Source: Sphaerosporella brunnea
Taxonomy: Eukaryota > Ascomycota > Pezizomycetes > Pezizales > Pyronemataceae
Assembly (NCBI GenBank): GCA_008704415.1
Contig: VXIS01000015.1
Coordinates: 1-64,000 of the forward strand
Direction of reading: 5' to 3'
Length of the DNA stretch: 64,000 nucleotides
Shown here one piece after another: positions 43,231 to 53,641 of this stretch. Numbering within the stretch: the first letter of the stretch is position 1; each line of letters starts with the position of its first letter. The position numbers and the translations under genes were made by a program. The notes beneath the pieces are model-generated. The model searched no databases and was not told the origin of the DNA. It saw only the letters and a list, made by a program, of their open reading frames with translations.

Positions 43231-44695
43231 CGGGCGAGCGGATTTCCTCTTTCCAGCTACGAGCTTGTACACGACAAACATGGATGCGGCGATGGGTTAT
43301 GGCGTTTGTTGATTGCTACGGGGCGTGCCGCCTTTTGCTTGTTTTACTGTTATTATTGGGCACTTTCGTTTGTTTGTTTTTTTCGGCATGGGATGGGATC
43401 TTTGCTTTTCTGTGTATTATCTTTTCTTTTTTTTTCTTGCCTGCATGCAAGGCACTGATTTATGAAATCGTACCACCATCGAGAGCGACAGGTCTACCGC
43501 ATCTTGGGATGAAAAAAAAAAAAAACATACTTTGCATACACATACATATTTGCTGCATCTGCCGAATCATCACCTTCCCTGTCCCGTCGTAGTTCGTCTG
43601 AAGTCTGTCGGAACACCCTGAATATCCCGACATTGACAGCTGGTTGAAACATCCCCTCACTCAATTCCTCCCCGCAAAAAACACCCCACCTCGGGCCCTA
43701 CAGGAAAACACACCACAACTCCGTCGCAGCCACTCGGAAACCACAGGTCCGAATCTCGTGGTCATTTTCCCGGGATTCAATCCGGGTCAAGTGAACAAGT
43801 TCGGATGGTTCATCCAGCGCCAACCCGAGCTATATGCATCTTGTCATCGTCGCATTGGATCGTTCGGCGAGTTCTTCTGTATGGCTGGCCTAACAATTTA
43901 TGCACTGTCGATTACAGCTGTTACCCCGCTAGCTACCCCTCATGATGTTTCTGATAAGCACTGCAAGAAGACGTCACTTCGCCTGCTTCTAGACGCGTGG
44001 GTGATCACAAAATCAGAGACTGTCTGCCCACCCAAAAGGGGAACGCGAAAGGTGAAAGCAAAATGTAGCCTTAATATGGCGAAAATGGTAGGAATCGTCA
44101 GCAGCCAACATTGCAAGGACAATCTTCACCAATCACCGAGAGTATTGACAGAAGCCAAACCTGACAGCTCACATCTCTCAGGCTCAAGATGATCAAGATA
44201 TACACTAATAGTTTAGACTGATGGGCTGAGACATTTTGGTTTCTCCCTTTTGGGTGGGCGGACAGTCTCTACTATGGCCGTCGAGAAAAAATATGCAGTC
44301 GCGTTTGCTTTGATGAAGGGCTAGGCGCCCTGTGCATGCATGAACTTTTACAACGTGGCTGTCGTTTGCGAACCACTCAACTTGACACCTCATATGTTCA
44401 AAGCTGAAGCACCATTTCCTATCTATCTATCAGCGCAGATTTCTTTCGCGGAGTGAGAAGCGCGGTGGTCTACTCTAGATATGAGGGAACCATCCTCTAA
44501 CTAGGCCTCTGGCCTCGCATCGATGAGTTTCATCCGGCCGCGAATCCTGTGTGTCCGCCATAGATATCCTCCGCCCTCCGCCGCCACCTCCCCTTTTTAC
44601 AGTTTGGCCGTTCGCTATAATCTGCCGAGCGCAGAACACCGTATCGCATTCATACTTTTCAAGGGGCCCGTAGCAAACGGAATTCGCTGATCAGA
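43231..44695. other. Spacer between the dioxygenase and the SDR
   Basis: T-rich 3' flank to about 43435, an A-run at 43512-43524, then ordinary sequence. A frame at 43644-44192 lacks an ATG and any family signal. Confidence 0.5.
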
Positions 44696-45856
44696 ATGAG
44701 TCTCCTGACGGCACCCGATGAGGCAATCCCACTGTCGCAGATGTTCTCGCTCGGCGGGAAAGTCTGCCTCATCACCGGCGGAAATCGGTACGCCGCCCGC
44801 TGTAAAGCTTTGGCGTCTGCCGAGGTCTTTAGAATCGGCCTTCTGCTGACTTCCCGGACAGCGGCATAGGTCTCGCTGTTGCGCAGGGTTACGCAGAGGC
44901 AGGCGCCGCCGCCATCGCGATCATTCACTCGTCAGAGAAAACGGCGGAGCTTGCGCAGCAACGGGCACAGGAACTGCAGCTGAAGTACCCCGCGACTACT
45001 GCAAAGGCCTACAAAGCCGATGTGGCCCAAGCGGAAGAAATTGAAGTGGTCACGAAGCAGGTGTTCGCAGACTTTGGACGGCTGGATGTCGTGGTGGTCA
45101 ATGCGGGCGTGTACACGGACACAAAGGCTCTGGAAATGGAGCCGCAGGAAGCACAGCACATCACTGGGGTCAACTACTTCGGAGCGCTTTACACGGCCCA
45201 GGCGGCGGCTCGGTATGTTCCGAAGGCCCACTCCCTGTCTCGGCTAACACGGGCAGGATCATGAAATCTCACGGCGGCGGCGGCAAGATAATCTTCACTG
45301 CGTCAATCAAGTAGGTGCTGCGGTTCGATTCTATATTTGTTGTCGCGCACTGACCCGTGGCATAGCGGGCATATGGTTCTCAGACCACAGCGAGAGTCGA
45401 TCTACTGCGCTACAAAAGCCGCAGTCTGTCACCTCACCCGAGCACTTGCAGTAGAATGGGCGGAATACAACATTCAAGTGAATTCCGTGAGCCCGGGGTA
45501 TGCACTGTCTATTCGGTTGCCGGCAAATCCAGTGCTGACCATATACAAGCTACATCGACACTGAAATGTTTGTTCTGACACATTATTTCTTCAGAACTGG
45601 ACGGCTAACTGTCATTTGACAGGAACGACATCATGATTCAAAAATACCCCGATCAGGTTAAGAACTGGCTGGGAGACTGTCCGGCCGGGCGCTTTTGCAA
45701 GGTTTGGGAACTGAAAGGAGTGTATGTCTTTCTGGCCAGTATGGCCAGCAGCTATGTGACGGGGTCGGACTATCTGGTTGACGGTATGTCTTGCTGTCAA
45801 TCTTTTTGAATCTGTACTGATTGTTTTCGAACATAGGAGGACATACCTGTCATTAG
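44696..45856 (+). CDS. Short-chain dehydrogenase/reductase (sorbose/mannitol dehydrogenase-like)
   Basis: Seven exons: 44696-44787, 44862-45212, 45257-45310, 45366-45497, 45550-45567, 45623-45783, 45837-45856; introns 44-74 nt; 275 residues. The NAD(P)-binding motif TGGNRGIG is formed across intron 1. NAG (VVNAGVY), the catalytic Ser in FTASIN and Tyr-x3-Lys in YCATK are present, and the C-terminus DYLVDGGHTCH is typical of fungal sorbose/xylulose/mannitol-type SDRs. Exon 5 is an 18-nt microexon (YIDTE plus parts of flanking codons) that restores the SPGYIDTEMN block. All phases agree. It reduces or oxidises a small sugar, polyol or keto compound; the substrate is not determinable. Confidence 0.9.
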
Positions 45857-46009
45857 CCTCAGTCCACCATTATTCACAATATATCACTCGACCAAACAAG
45901 CCAATGTCGAGTGATCTCGTGTGATCAAAAACTAGGGTCAAGGCTCGGCTAGTGCACGCCTTAATCCTGGCGTTGGTCTCCGAAAAGTTCATATATTTTC
46001 CACTGACTT

Positions 46010-46266
46010 AGAGAGGATTCGCCATCCGAAATAGGCAATGAGAAAGCCTAAGGGAGATGTATTACCATAGCGAGAAGGGTAGATGAAGAACGGTGACAAC
46101 AATGTAGTGCAGATCAGAGAACCTCACCTCTTCACGACCGTGACCGCCGAAACCCACGCTTTTACCCAGAAACCCACGCTTTCTTCGAAAATCCTACCCT
46201 TTTCGCTATGGTAAGACGTTTTCTCTTCGACTTTCTCATTACCTATTTCGGATGGCGAATCCTCTC
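46010..46266. repeat. Long imperfect inverted repeat (hairpin) with ~75-nt arms
   Basis: The left arm 46010-46084 and the right arm 46191-46266 are reverse complements over their outer ~38 nt with 2-3 mismatches (core GATTCGCCATCCGAAATAGG) and again over the inner ~22 nt (TTACCATAGCG, AAGGGTAG), with a less paired middle. The ~105-nt loop contains the direct repeat GAAACCCACGCTTT. No ORF explains it. It could be a foldback/MITE element or a small-RNA precursor. Confidence 0.75.
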
Positions 46267-46888
46267 TCTTGTCGGTGTTCATTCCGGAGCACCGTCTTAG
46301 GTCACTTCGGCTTGCATAAACGCCTCCAAAAGTTGTGATCAAGTAGGTTCGGGTCTCGGATGGCCCCCTGGGGTGCCAGGTTTGCTTTTCACACTGGTAC
46401 CGGTGGAGTTTAGATCATCAAACCACAACCGTTTTACGCACAGTTGTCGGGACCGAAACTGCCCATGATATGGCCCTGTGTTCGGTGGGGCAAGTTGTCA
46501 TAGTGGCGCGCCTGCCGCCACTTAAACTCCTGAGCCTTATGTATCTACATGATTTATGCGCTTTTCGAAGGCCACTACACCAATGCGGAAGCTTCAAAAC
46601 GTTATTAACCAACAATTACCGGCATAGCCGGAGTACCTGCGCCCCGGACCTGCAGCCTATCATGCCACGTCGTAATTTTAACGGGAATACCCTTTCGAGA
46701 TGTTAACGGCTTCTCTGTTATTACATATGATGGGTTCTACCCACCAGCGGCAGTGTTTCTTTCCCACTCCCCGTTTGCACGACAATACGTCCCAACTTTT
46801 CCAACTCTCCCACCCAACCGGGCTGTCATCACAATCCTGACAATTCCACTGACTGGCACGTGGAACTCATCTCAAAAGCGAAGGCATA

Positions 46889-48096
46889 ATGTCTGCCACA
46901 GTGGCAGGCCTAAACCTGCAAGCCGACATCGAAGTCGATGCGGCAATCTATGAGAACGATGACTCGGACTACGCCTCCTCCGGATTCGAAACGAGCACGC
47001 AAAGCCTCACCAGCAGCGTAAACCAATACATCTTCGAGAACGGGCGACGATACCACTCGTACTATGGCCCTGAAAAGAACTACCAGCCCACCGACGAGAC
47101 GGAGCAAGACCGGCTGGATCTGCACCACGAGATTTTCCTGCTGCTGCTAGACGGCGAGCTCCATCTTGCGCCTATCGCCGACTCGCCGCAACGCATCTTG
47201 GATATCGGCACCGGAACCGGAATCTGGGCCATCGACATGGCCGACAAACATCCCAGCGCCGAAGTGGTCGGCACAGACCTGAGCCCAATCCAGCCCAACT
47301 GGGTGCCGCCGAACTGCAAATTCGAAGTCGACGACGCCGAGCAGGACTGGACGTACGCGGACGACCACTTCGACTTTATCCACGCGCGCAACATCGCGCA
47401 GGGCGTTTCAAACTGGACCAAGGTGATGTCCGAAATGTACCGGACCGTCAAGCCGGGCGGATGGGTGGAGCTGGCCGAGCTGGGCAGCGTTTTCGGCTCC
47501 GACGATGGCTCGCTGAAACCCGATAACCCCATGTTGAGGGTGTGGGGCTTGTTCGACGAGGCGCTGGTGACGCTGGGAAGGCCGATGCCGGATGGGGACA
47601 CGCTGAGGGAGCGCCTGGAAGAGGCCGGGTTCGTGGATGTCGTCGTCACCCCGGTGAAACAACCGTTTGGGCCGTGGCCGAAGGATAAAAGGTATGTCTC
47701 CCTCTCCCTCTCCCTCTCCCTCTCCCTCTCCCTCTCCCTCTCCCTCTCCCTCTCCCTCTCCCTCTCCCTCTCCCTCTCCCTCTCCCTCTCCCTCTCCCTC
47801 TACCTCTCCCTCTACCTCTCCCTCCCCCTCTACCTCTCCCTCTCGCTCTCGCTCTCAGTCGGACGACATTTCTTCTCACAATACCTCTGTGTAGGCTCAA
47901 GAAAGCAGCGACTATGGCGCTGTTGTGTGCGGAAACCGGAGTGGAGGCCTACTGCATGGCACTGTACACCAGGGTCTTGAAGATGTCCTCGGAGGAAGCG
48001 AAGCAAGTCTGCGATGCCACCCTCCGAGCTCATAAGGACAAGCGTACACACATGTACAACTACTTGAACATTGCGTACGGCAGAAAACCGGAATGA
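46889..48096 (+). CDS. LaeA/UMTA-like SAM-dependent methyltransferase
   Basis: Two exons, 46889-47691 and 47895-48096, 334 residues. A Ser/Asp-rich leader precedes the Rossmann methyltransferase core: motif I ILDIGTGTGIWAIDMA, the acidic VVGTDLSPIQPNWVPPN block typical of fungal LaeA-like/UMTA enzymes, DDHFDFIHAR and PGGWVELAE. After the intron the protein continues ...KKAATMALLC...MALYTRVL, the usual C-terminal helices. The 203-nt intron is unusually long for this window because it is filled by a CTCCCT hexanucleotide array; reading through it gives a spurious Leu-Ser repeat. Relatives include regulators of secondary metabolism and small-molecule methyltransferases; which applies here is unknown. 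Confidence 0.9.
47696..47855. repeat. Intronic (CTCCCT)n array
   Basis: About 17 uninterrupted CTCCCT units (to ~47800), then imperfect units with CTACCT, CTCCCC and CTCGCT. It lies entirely within the methyltransferase intron, starting right after the GTATGT donor. The opposite strand is (GGGAGA)n, able in principle to form G-quadruplexes. Confidence 0.95.
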
Positions 48097-49056
48097 GGAG
48101 CGAGGACGGGGTGAAGCAGGTTAGGAGTTCGTTGTTTTTTTTTTACTTCATCTTGAGTAAGATGCATGGCGGTATAACGTAGTTTATGAAACAGTTACTA
48201 GATCGTCCCACATATGCAATAGTGATCTCATGGACATGCGAGTGAATGGAGATCGAACTCACCAGCAATTTTGGTCACGTATAGATTGCTAGCTGGCTCA
48301 GAAGTAAGAAGTGTAAATACGAGTTATTCCCCGTGTATCCGTGCATGTTGACGAAGGCCTTCCCGTGGCTCTCTTGCGGCCCAACAAAACACCTTGCTAC
48401 TTAAGTACACACTATCTGAGCGTTCATTCGCAATCAGTAAACTGATAATATTAAAATTCCAGCTACATTCGACCACGATGGAAAACGGCAGCCCCTGGGA
48501 TTCTTACGAGTTCGTGACGATATCCCAAGTCTTCCACTGCAGCATACGATCGAACAGGCTGGCGAGGAGAAGAAACAATAACAGCCGAATGACAAGAAAA
48601 GTTAGCATAGCCCATAACATAAAAACCTAACAAAACAACCCATGTTTCTACGTATATCCACCGCGCCTGTCGAATCGACGAAGCAGGTGCACGTGCATCT
48701 CACTCCTGGCCGGATCGCCCCTTTGCCTTCAATCAGATCGGAGTCATTGACTCGCGGTATCGTGGGACTCAAGGATCAAGGAGATAATAGGAACCCTTCG
48801 AGCGGGCTTCTCGCGGTGGAATCCCGAGTGATGATGCATGCGTAACATGTCCTTCTGAACAAATACCGTCCAATTGACATGGGAAAATCAAAGGGAAGGG
48901 ATGTTTTAAAACCGAAAAATTCATTACTGTCGTTTAATGGGCCTCAAAAAAAACAATTCTGATGGAGAGACTCGGTAGATCCGGAAGATTGGTTGGTGCT
49001 GTTACCGGAAATGCTGCTGCCTCGTACCTGAATTTACTGTAAGTGACTGCACATAA
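48097..49056. other. Intergenic region without a recognised gene
   Basis: Short open frames at 48394-48630 and 48642-48845 have no family signal. Confidence 0.5.
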
Positions 49057-49738
49057 CTATGAGGACGAGGTATGAATACGAACAGATCTCCGCTGCAACT
49101 GATCACCAACATGATCGTACTTTCGGTTGACACCCCCGCATAATATCTTGTTGAGTTTCACGGTGGCTTCCTCATCCGTCGCGGGATCATATTGGGTCGT
49201 ATCCACCATATCCCTAACAAACAATCAGCATGAAATACGGTCCATATTTGGGGCTGAAGACTCACCGCACGTTGTAGCGCGCGGATGCATTGCCGTCGAG
49301 ATCAACAAACGGCTTCTCACAACCCGCAGAGTCTTCACCAACAAGAACGAACTGAATGCCGACTTGATGTTCTCTTATCACAATCTCGTGCGCACTGAAC
49401 GACTATTTCATCAAAATAATCTCGCGGAGCAAACGGTCCACCAATGAGTATGACAATGTTTAAAGGCTTTGGCAACATTTCTTCTGATACGCGCTCAGAA
49501 TTTCGCCCAAGCAATGGGAAAGACCGGTGTCATCGTCCTCGCCCGTGTATGCATCCCAGACCGCCTCGAAGTTGTCCATGGCGCCGTCAACCGCCCCCAA
49601 CTTGCAACGGGGCCTACTCGCATGGATGAAATCCAGGTCTAAGCCATCTCTATCGTGTTCTATTGCCGCCGCCACGAAATGCCGTAACCTCGTAGCCATA
49701 TTTAAACGTGCCTTTTCCGGATCGTCGTATAGTCAGCA
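49057..49738 (-). pseudogene. von Willebrand factor A-domain protein, 5'-truncated and frameshifted
   Basis: On the minus strand DPEKARLNMATRLRHFV, EHDRDGLDLDF, SLNIVILIGG and DEIVVQCARD are followed, after a one-base frame change, by QVGIQFVLVGEDSAG, then across a GTGAGT...TTAG intron ARYNVRDMVDTTQYDP and LCGGVNRKYDH. This is the order of the C-terminal two thirds of a fungal vWA domain. The 5' part (with the first metal-site residues) is missing because LINE copy 4 starts at about 49732. The frameshift and truncation make it a pseudogene; the decay looks recent because the rest reads cleanly. Confidence 0.6.
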
Positions 49739-50070
49739 ACGGAGCTTTCCGGGAGGAGAAGGCCACCCCGCATATCCTGCAGTTTCTGCGGGATACAAAG
49801 GTTGGGCCATCCGTGGCGGAGGAGGATGATTCATCGCCATCTGGTGAGGGGTCAGAAGGGGAGGGGTGATCTGGCCCTAGTAGCCACAGCTTTTATATGT
49901 TTCTACGGGCCTGTTTCTTTCTTTTTTTTCTCTATTATACTTTTCCTTTCTGGTATTTCGGGTGGCCGCGGTTGACCCATGAGATAGTATCAATGACAGG
50001 ATAAGGGCGGGGACGAGTAGGGGGTCTGTCATGATCATTCGCGGTCGAATACAGACAACAAACTTGATTG
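49732..50070 (+). mobile_element. LINE-type insertion, copy 4
   Basis: Begins within the coding tail (FREEKATPHILQFLRDTKVG, with an acidic end and stop near 49869) and runs through the shared 3' region to GACAACAAACTTGATTGG. It truncates the vWA pseudogene. I see no clear target duplication around it. Confidence 0.65.
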
Positions 50071-50150
50071 GTAGTTGCTCGGTGAGTCATGAGCGCATTA
50101 GACAACGCTGGCTGGGAGTTAACTTCAAGCTCACTGGGAGCCACCAGGTA

Positions 50151-52587
50151 CCGTATTATCTCGGTAATAAGGCAATTACACCGGCGCCGAACTATACTGA
50201 CACGTACCGCTCAGTGGGCAGTGAAGCTGGATGGGAAGTGTTTCAACGCGAGCTGGAGTGAGAAGACGCGACGTGAAAAGTCAAAAAGACGAAGACGCTG
50301 GAGACAAGGTGGAGACGGCTCGGCGCAATAATCGGAAACGAAGAACTGATTTTGATTTTGTTTAAGCTACCCTTGCCCGCTCTTCAAGCCCCACCCGCGC
50401 TCCTCAGCCACCCCCCCCCCCCGGTCCTCAAGCTCCTGTTTGAAAAATAGGCCGCTGATCTATCATACGGGGTTTTTCCATGCCTTCTGGCTCCACCAAA
50501 AGGCGGCAGATGATCTAGGTGTTGAGATCTTGCCGGATGCGTGGGCAGAGGCTGGGATATCCCAGAGATCATCATCAGGAGGAAGGTAGCGCTGCTGGCG
50601 ATAATTATTTTTCTTCTGGGGGGGCGGTTTTTGCGGAGTCTCCTTTAAGGGCTCACCCAAAGCATGCGCCCTTGCTGGAACGTCCCATAGAGGGTTTGTC
50701 TGTTGTGGTTGGCGGGGAGGGGGCGAGGGAGGGGGGCGAGGTCCGAGAGGGGGAAGGGTTTGTTGATCTTGTTCATCTGGCCCGACAAATTCAACAGCGG
50801 CAGCGTCGTCGTTGTCGGGATTAATCTCATCATGGCTTTCCCGGGTCTGGTCCGACTCTCTGTGCCAGTCCCCAATGATAAGATCCTCTTTGGGGATGCC
50901 TTTAACCGAGAGCTCACCATCGCAGGAACCGTCCACTGGAAGGGTCATTCCCAGCCTAAAAACACGGTCAGCGCTCAGGTGTATAAACCGCTGAGGGTGC
51001 AACAAAAAAAAAAGCTATACCTGCGAAAACATTTCGCTATCATTTCCTTGCGCGCTGGTGTTTGGAATTCCTCCCAAGTCTCGGCAACTGCTTTGACAAG
51101 GAGGAGACGCCTTTGCCCAACGGCAGAGAGAATAGGGCTATTGGCGGATGGCGAGGGTGCTTCATAGTTCAGCTGGTCCAATTCCCTCTCCATTTTGGAA
51201 CGAAGAATTGCTATGAAAGGTTTGTTGATCACAACGTCTGCAGGCTGAACTAGTCCTGTGCATCCGGATGGTACAATGCTGGGTGTAATGTCGTGGGAGC
51301 GGTACTGCTCCAACAGGCTTGGTGTTTCGTGGAAGGCCGCTGCATCGAGAATGGCCAGAGTCGGACCCGTATCGCCACCTTCTTCAAGGTACGGCACGAG
51401 AAGTCCATCGCGCCACTGCTGCATGACTTCCTCGTTACAGTAGGCCTTTTCATTAAAAAGTACAATAACCTTATCCGCGTAGCTATACAGCTGCTCTAAT
51501 TCTTCGTGCGGGATTAATCCCTCCCCACGAAAAATAATGATGACCTTCAGCATTTGCCCGTCGCCGCTTGCAGAGATCATCAAGGTAGCCTGGCGTTTGT
51601 CCCATCCACTCTTGGTCGCTTTCGCCCGTACGGTTTTTGCGCCTTTGAAGTCGTAGGTCTGCCAGTCCAGGTATTCAAACGGTGCAGCAGTCTGGTTCAT
51701 ACTGACGATGCGTCGCTCTTTGTAGCGGCCGACCGCCTGAGGAACATCTCCGGGCCGTAATTGTGAATTCCGCCGGTTAAAACGGAAGAACGACAGAATA
51801 TCTTGGAGATATTCCTGCGGAAGCTTCTGCGCCCTGTTGGTACTAAACCGCAAGGAAATTGAATGTCGGGCGAGGAAACGTGCGAACCAGCCCTTCGAAA
51901 ACTTGAACGCGACGATGGGGTAGTCCGGATAGAGCTCGGCGAACAAGGTGGTGCTCTTCCAGCGAAACCAATCTCGCCTCACTGTTTCGCCTTTAGCCCG
52001 CTGTTCAGAGAATTGTTGAAAGAGAGCCTCCTCTAAACCGGGCCAATTGCATCGATCCTTCCAATTGTTCTGCCGATCCATCTCACGGCCTTGCAATATT
52101 TTGTCCTCCACTGCGGGCCACTTGGACGCTGTACTTTTGGGTACCCCGGTCCACCGCTCAATTTCCTCCCAAGTAGGCTTTCTCTTCGCAGCGTACCCAT
52201 ACTCTGGGACCGGTATCCACTTGGTTCGCTTGAGGTGCAGGATTTCAATTCGTTTCTTGTTGGTATATGACCGCCGGGGCACTATCTCCTTATCCAAACC
52301 CTTGAGGATACGGCCGGTCGCGACCCTCTCATCCACCGTGATTCTCTGGGGACCTGGCCGGATTTCGGATTTCATCTTGCGTCGGCTGGGGAAAGAGCGA
52401 GCGCTCAGGCTGTCGCCGCGGTCTCCGTCTCCCCGCTCTGTTTAAGGTTTTACTGACCACCACTGGTCGAGCACTGTCCAAGCACGTCGCTTCCAACTGC
52501 CTCTCACACAGCTTCACTGCCCGCTGAACGGTACGTGTCAGTATAGTTCGGCGTCTGTGGAATTGCCTTATTACCGGGATAATACGG
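50151..52587. mobile_element. Structurally complete pogo-like transposon (2437 bp)
   Basis: Terminal inverted repeats of about 80 bp (50151-50230 and the reverse complement of 52508-52587), roughly 90% identical, starting CCGTATTATC and including CGCCGAACTATACTGACACG. TA dinucleotides flank both ends (50149-50150, 52588-52589). The interior is filled by one spliced transposase gene on the minus strand. Ends, target site and gene content fit the pogo clade of Tc1/mariner. Confidence 0.9.
50463..52375 (-). CDS. pogo-like DDE transposase with a substituted catalytic residue
   Basis: Exons 51021-52375 and 50463-50955, intron 65 nt, 615 residues without a stop or frameshift. An N-terminal helix-turn-helix (TWEEIERWTGVPKSTASKW) and a CENP-B-type domain (FKFSKGWFARFLARHSISLR) precede the DDE domain. 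Block 1 reads IVSMNQTAAPFEYLD, where relatives have N-M-D-Q-T: the first catalytic Asp is Asn (codon AAC) here. Block 2 LAILDAAAFHETPS and block 3 GLVQPADVVINKPF keep their Asp. The splice joins KCFRR to LGMTLPVDGS, matching the family's F-R-x-C-G-I...D-G-S. A Pro/Gln-rich tail ends the protein. One G-to-A change could have inactivated an otherwise intact enzyme. Confidence 0.85.
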
Positions 52588-52589
52588 TA

Positions 52590-53015
52590 CTTGATACCAT
52601 TGGCCGGCTGTACATACTTGATGTAAGGAAATTGAAAGCGAAGACCAAGCTCAGTGCTGGGGGAGCTTGAGAGGTATCGAAAACGCGGATATATATCTCG
52701 GGCAGCAGCAAAACCAACTCACCACCTCCTCCTCCTCCGCCTCCTCCTCTCAGCGGCACTTGAGCGGTGGGCCTGTTTGCTGCTATGGTGGTGGGGTTGA
52801 CCTTTTCAAGTTGCGGAGATGACATTGCGTTGCAGGTTGTAACTACATGCGAGCATATGTGCAGCTCGAACTCATCCCCTAGGCCCGAGCCTTCATCATG
52901 GCCCCGGCCCTCCGCCCGCCACATACCGGCTATAAACCCCCCGCCTCCCCATTCTCCTTCACACCACACCCCTCCCCGAGCACTCACTAACCTCCCCACA
53001 GCTTCACGGTCTACA
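52590..53015. other. Upstream region of the small membrane protein gene
   Basis: Includes a CCT-rich repeat (52725-52750), pyrimidine-rich DNA and the TATA box listed below. A minus-strand frame across it (52571-53086) is low-complexity. Confidence 0.45.
52931..52936 (+). promoter_or_regulatory. TATA box before the small repeat-containing membrane protein
   Basis: TATAAA 80 bp upstream of the ATG at 53016, followed by a C/T-rich leader typical of fungal 5' UTRs. Confidence 0.5.
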
Positions 53016-53297
53016 ATGTCCGCCACCGCCACTTCCCAGGAGCTGCTATGTAGCTGCCCGAGCCGCTTCAGCATCTTCGCCGCCATCTTGTTGTGTTTGG
53101 TGGTCGTTGGGCAGTGCTCGGCGATTCTTAGTCTGTGCTTGGCGATTCTTGGTCTGTGCTTGGATATTCTTGGTCTGTGCTTGGATATTCTTTGGCTGTG
53201 CTTGGTGACCCGCCGGCAAGGTCAGGGTTCACCCGGTGGGGTATGTTGCTCAGAAGAAGAAGAAGAAGAAGCTGTGGTGATTGGCGATGGGTTGTGA
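53016..53297 (+). CDS. Small putative membrane protein with 8-residue hydrophobic repeats
   Basis: 93-residue ORF from MSATATSQELLCSCPS. A hydrophobic segment (IFAAILLCLVVVG, residues ~24-37) is followed by three to four tandem octapeptides of the type I-L-G-L-C-L-D/A, encoded by a 24-bp DNA repeat (about 53123-53200), then a positively charged stretch and an acidic tail with a run of Glu. The whole looks like one or two membrane helices with a cytosolic acidic end. The TATA box and leader support it, but it has no recognised family, and repeat slippage could generate such a frame by chance. Confidence 0.4.
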   Translation: MSATATSQELLCSCPSRFSIFAAILLCLVVVGQCSAILSLCLAILGLCLDILGLCLDILWLCLVTRRQGQGSPGGVCCSEEEEEEAVVIGDGL

Positions 53298-53641
53298 TAG
53301 GGATTGGGATAGAGAGAGGGTTTGAATTTGAATAAAGGCGGCGTGGCATGTGTCAACTCGGAATTTGTACATTCCTATTGTGTGCATCATCACCCGCTCT
53401 GCAAATCAAAGCTCCTCAGTGACAAAATCGCTCCCGCTCAAGCTTGCAAGGCTAATGCTTTTTACAAACCACAGTATGCAAACATGGAGTTAATCTTTTG
53501 CTTGAGCTTGTGTTGGAACTGCTCCCATAACTTTCTTTTGGGAGAGATTGTACGAGTGGGATCCGAGGGCCAGGTCACAGTTAAAGCAAATGTTGGCACA
53601 GAAGGAAAGTTTGGCCCCGGAAGGGCAAAAAGCGATATTTA
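53298..53641. other. Spacer between convergent genes
   Basis: 3' flanks of the small membrane protein gene (+) and the transposase-like gene (-). A plus-strand frame to 53663 is not supported. Confidence 0.4.

Noticed and set aside
43644..44192. 182-codon plus-strand ORF between dioxygenase and SDR
   Set aside because: It begins at a TTG, not ATG, has no family signal and no splice context.
47646..47900. Minus-strand Arg-Gly repeat frame and plus-strand Ser-Pro/Leu-Ser frames
   Set aside because: They are translations of the intronic CTCCCT array, not proteins.
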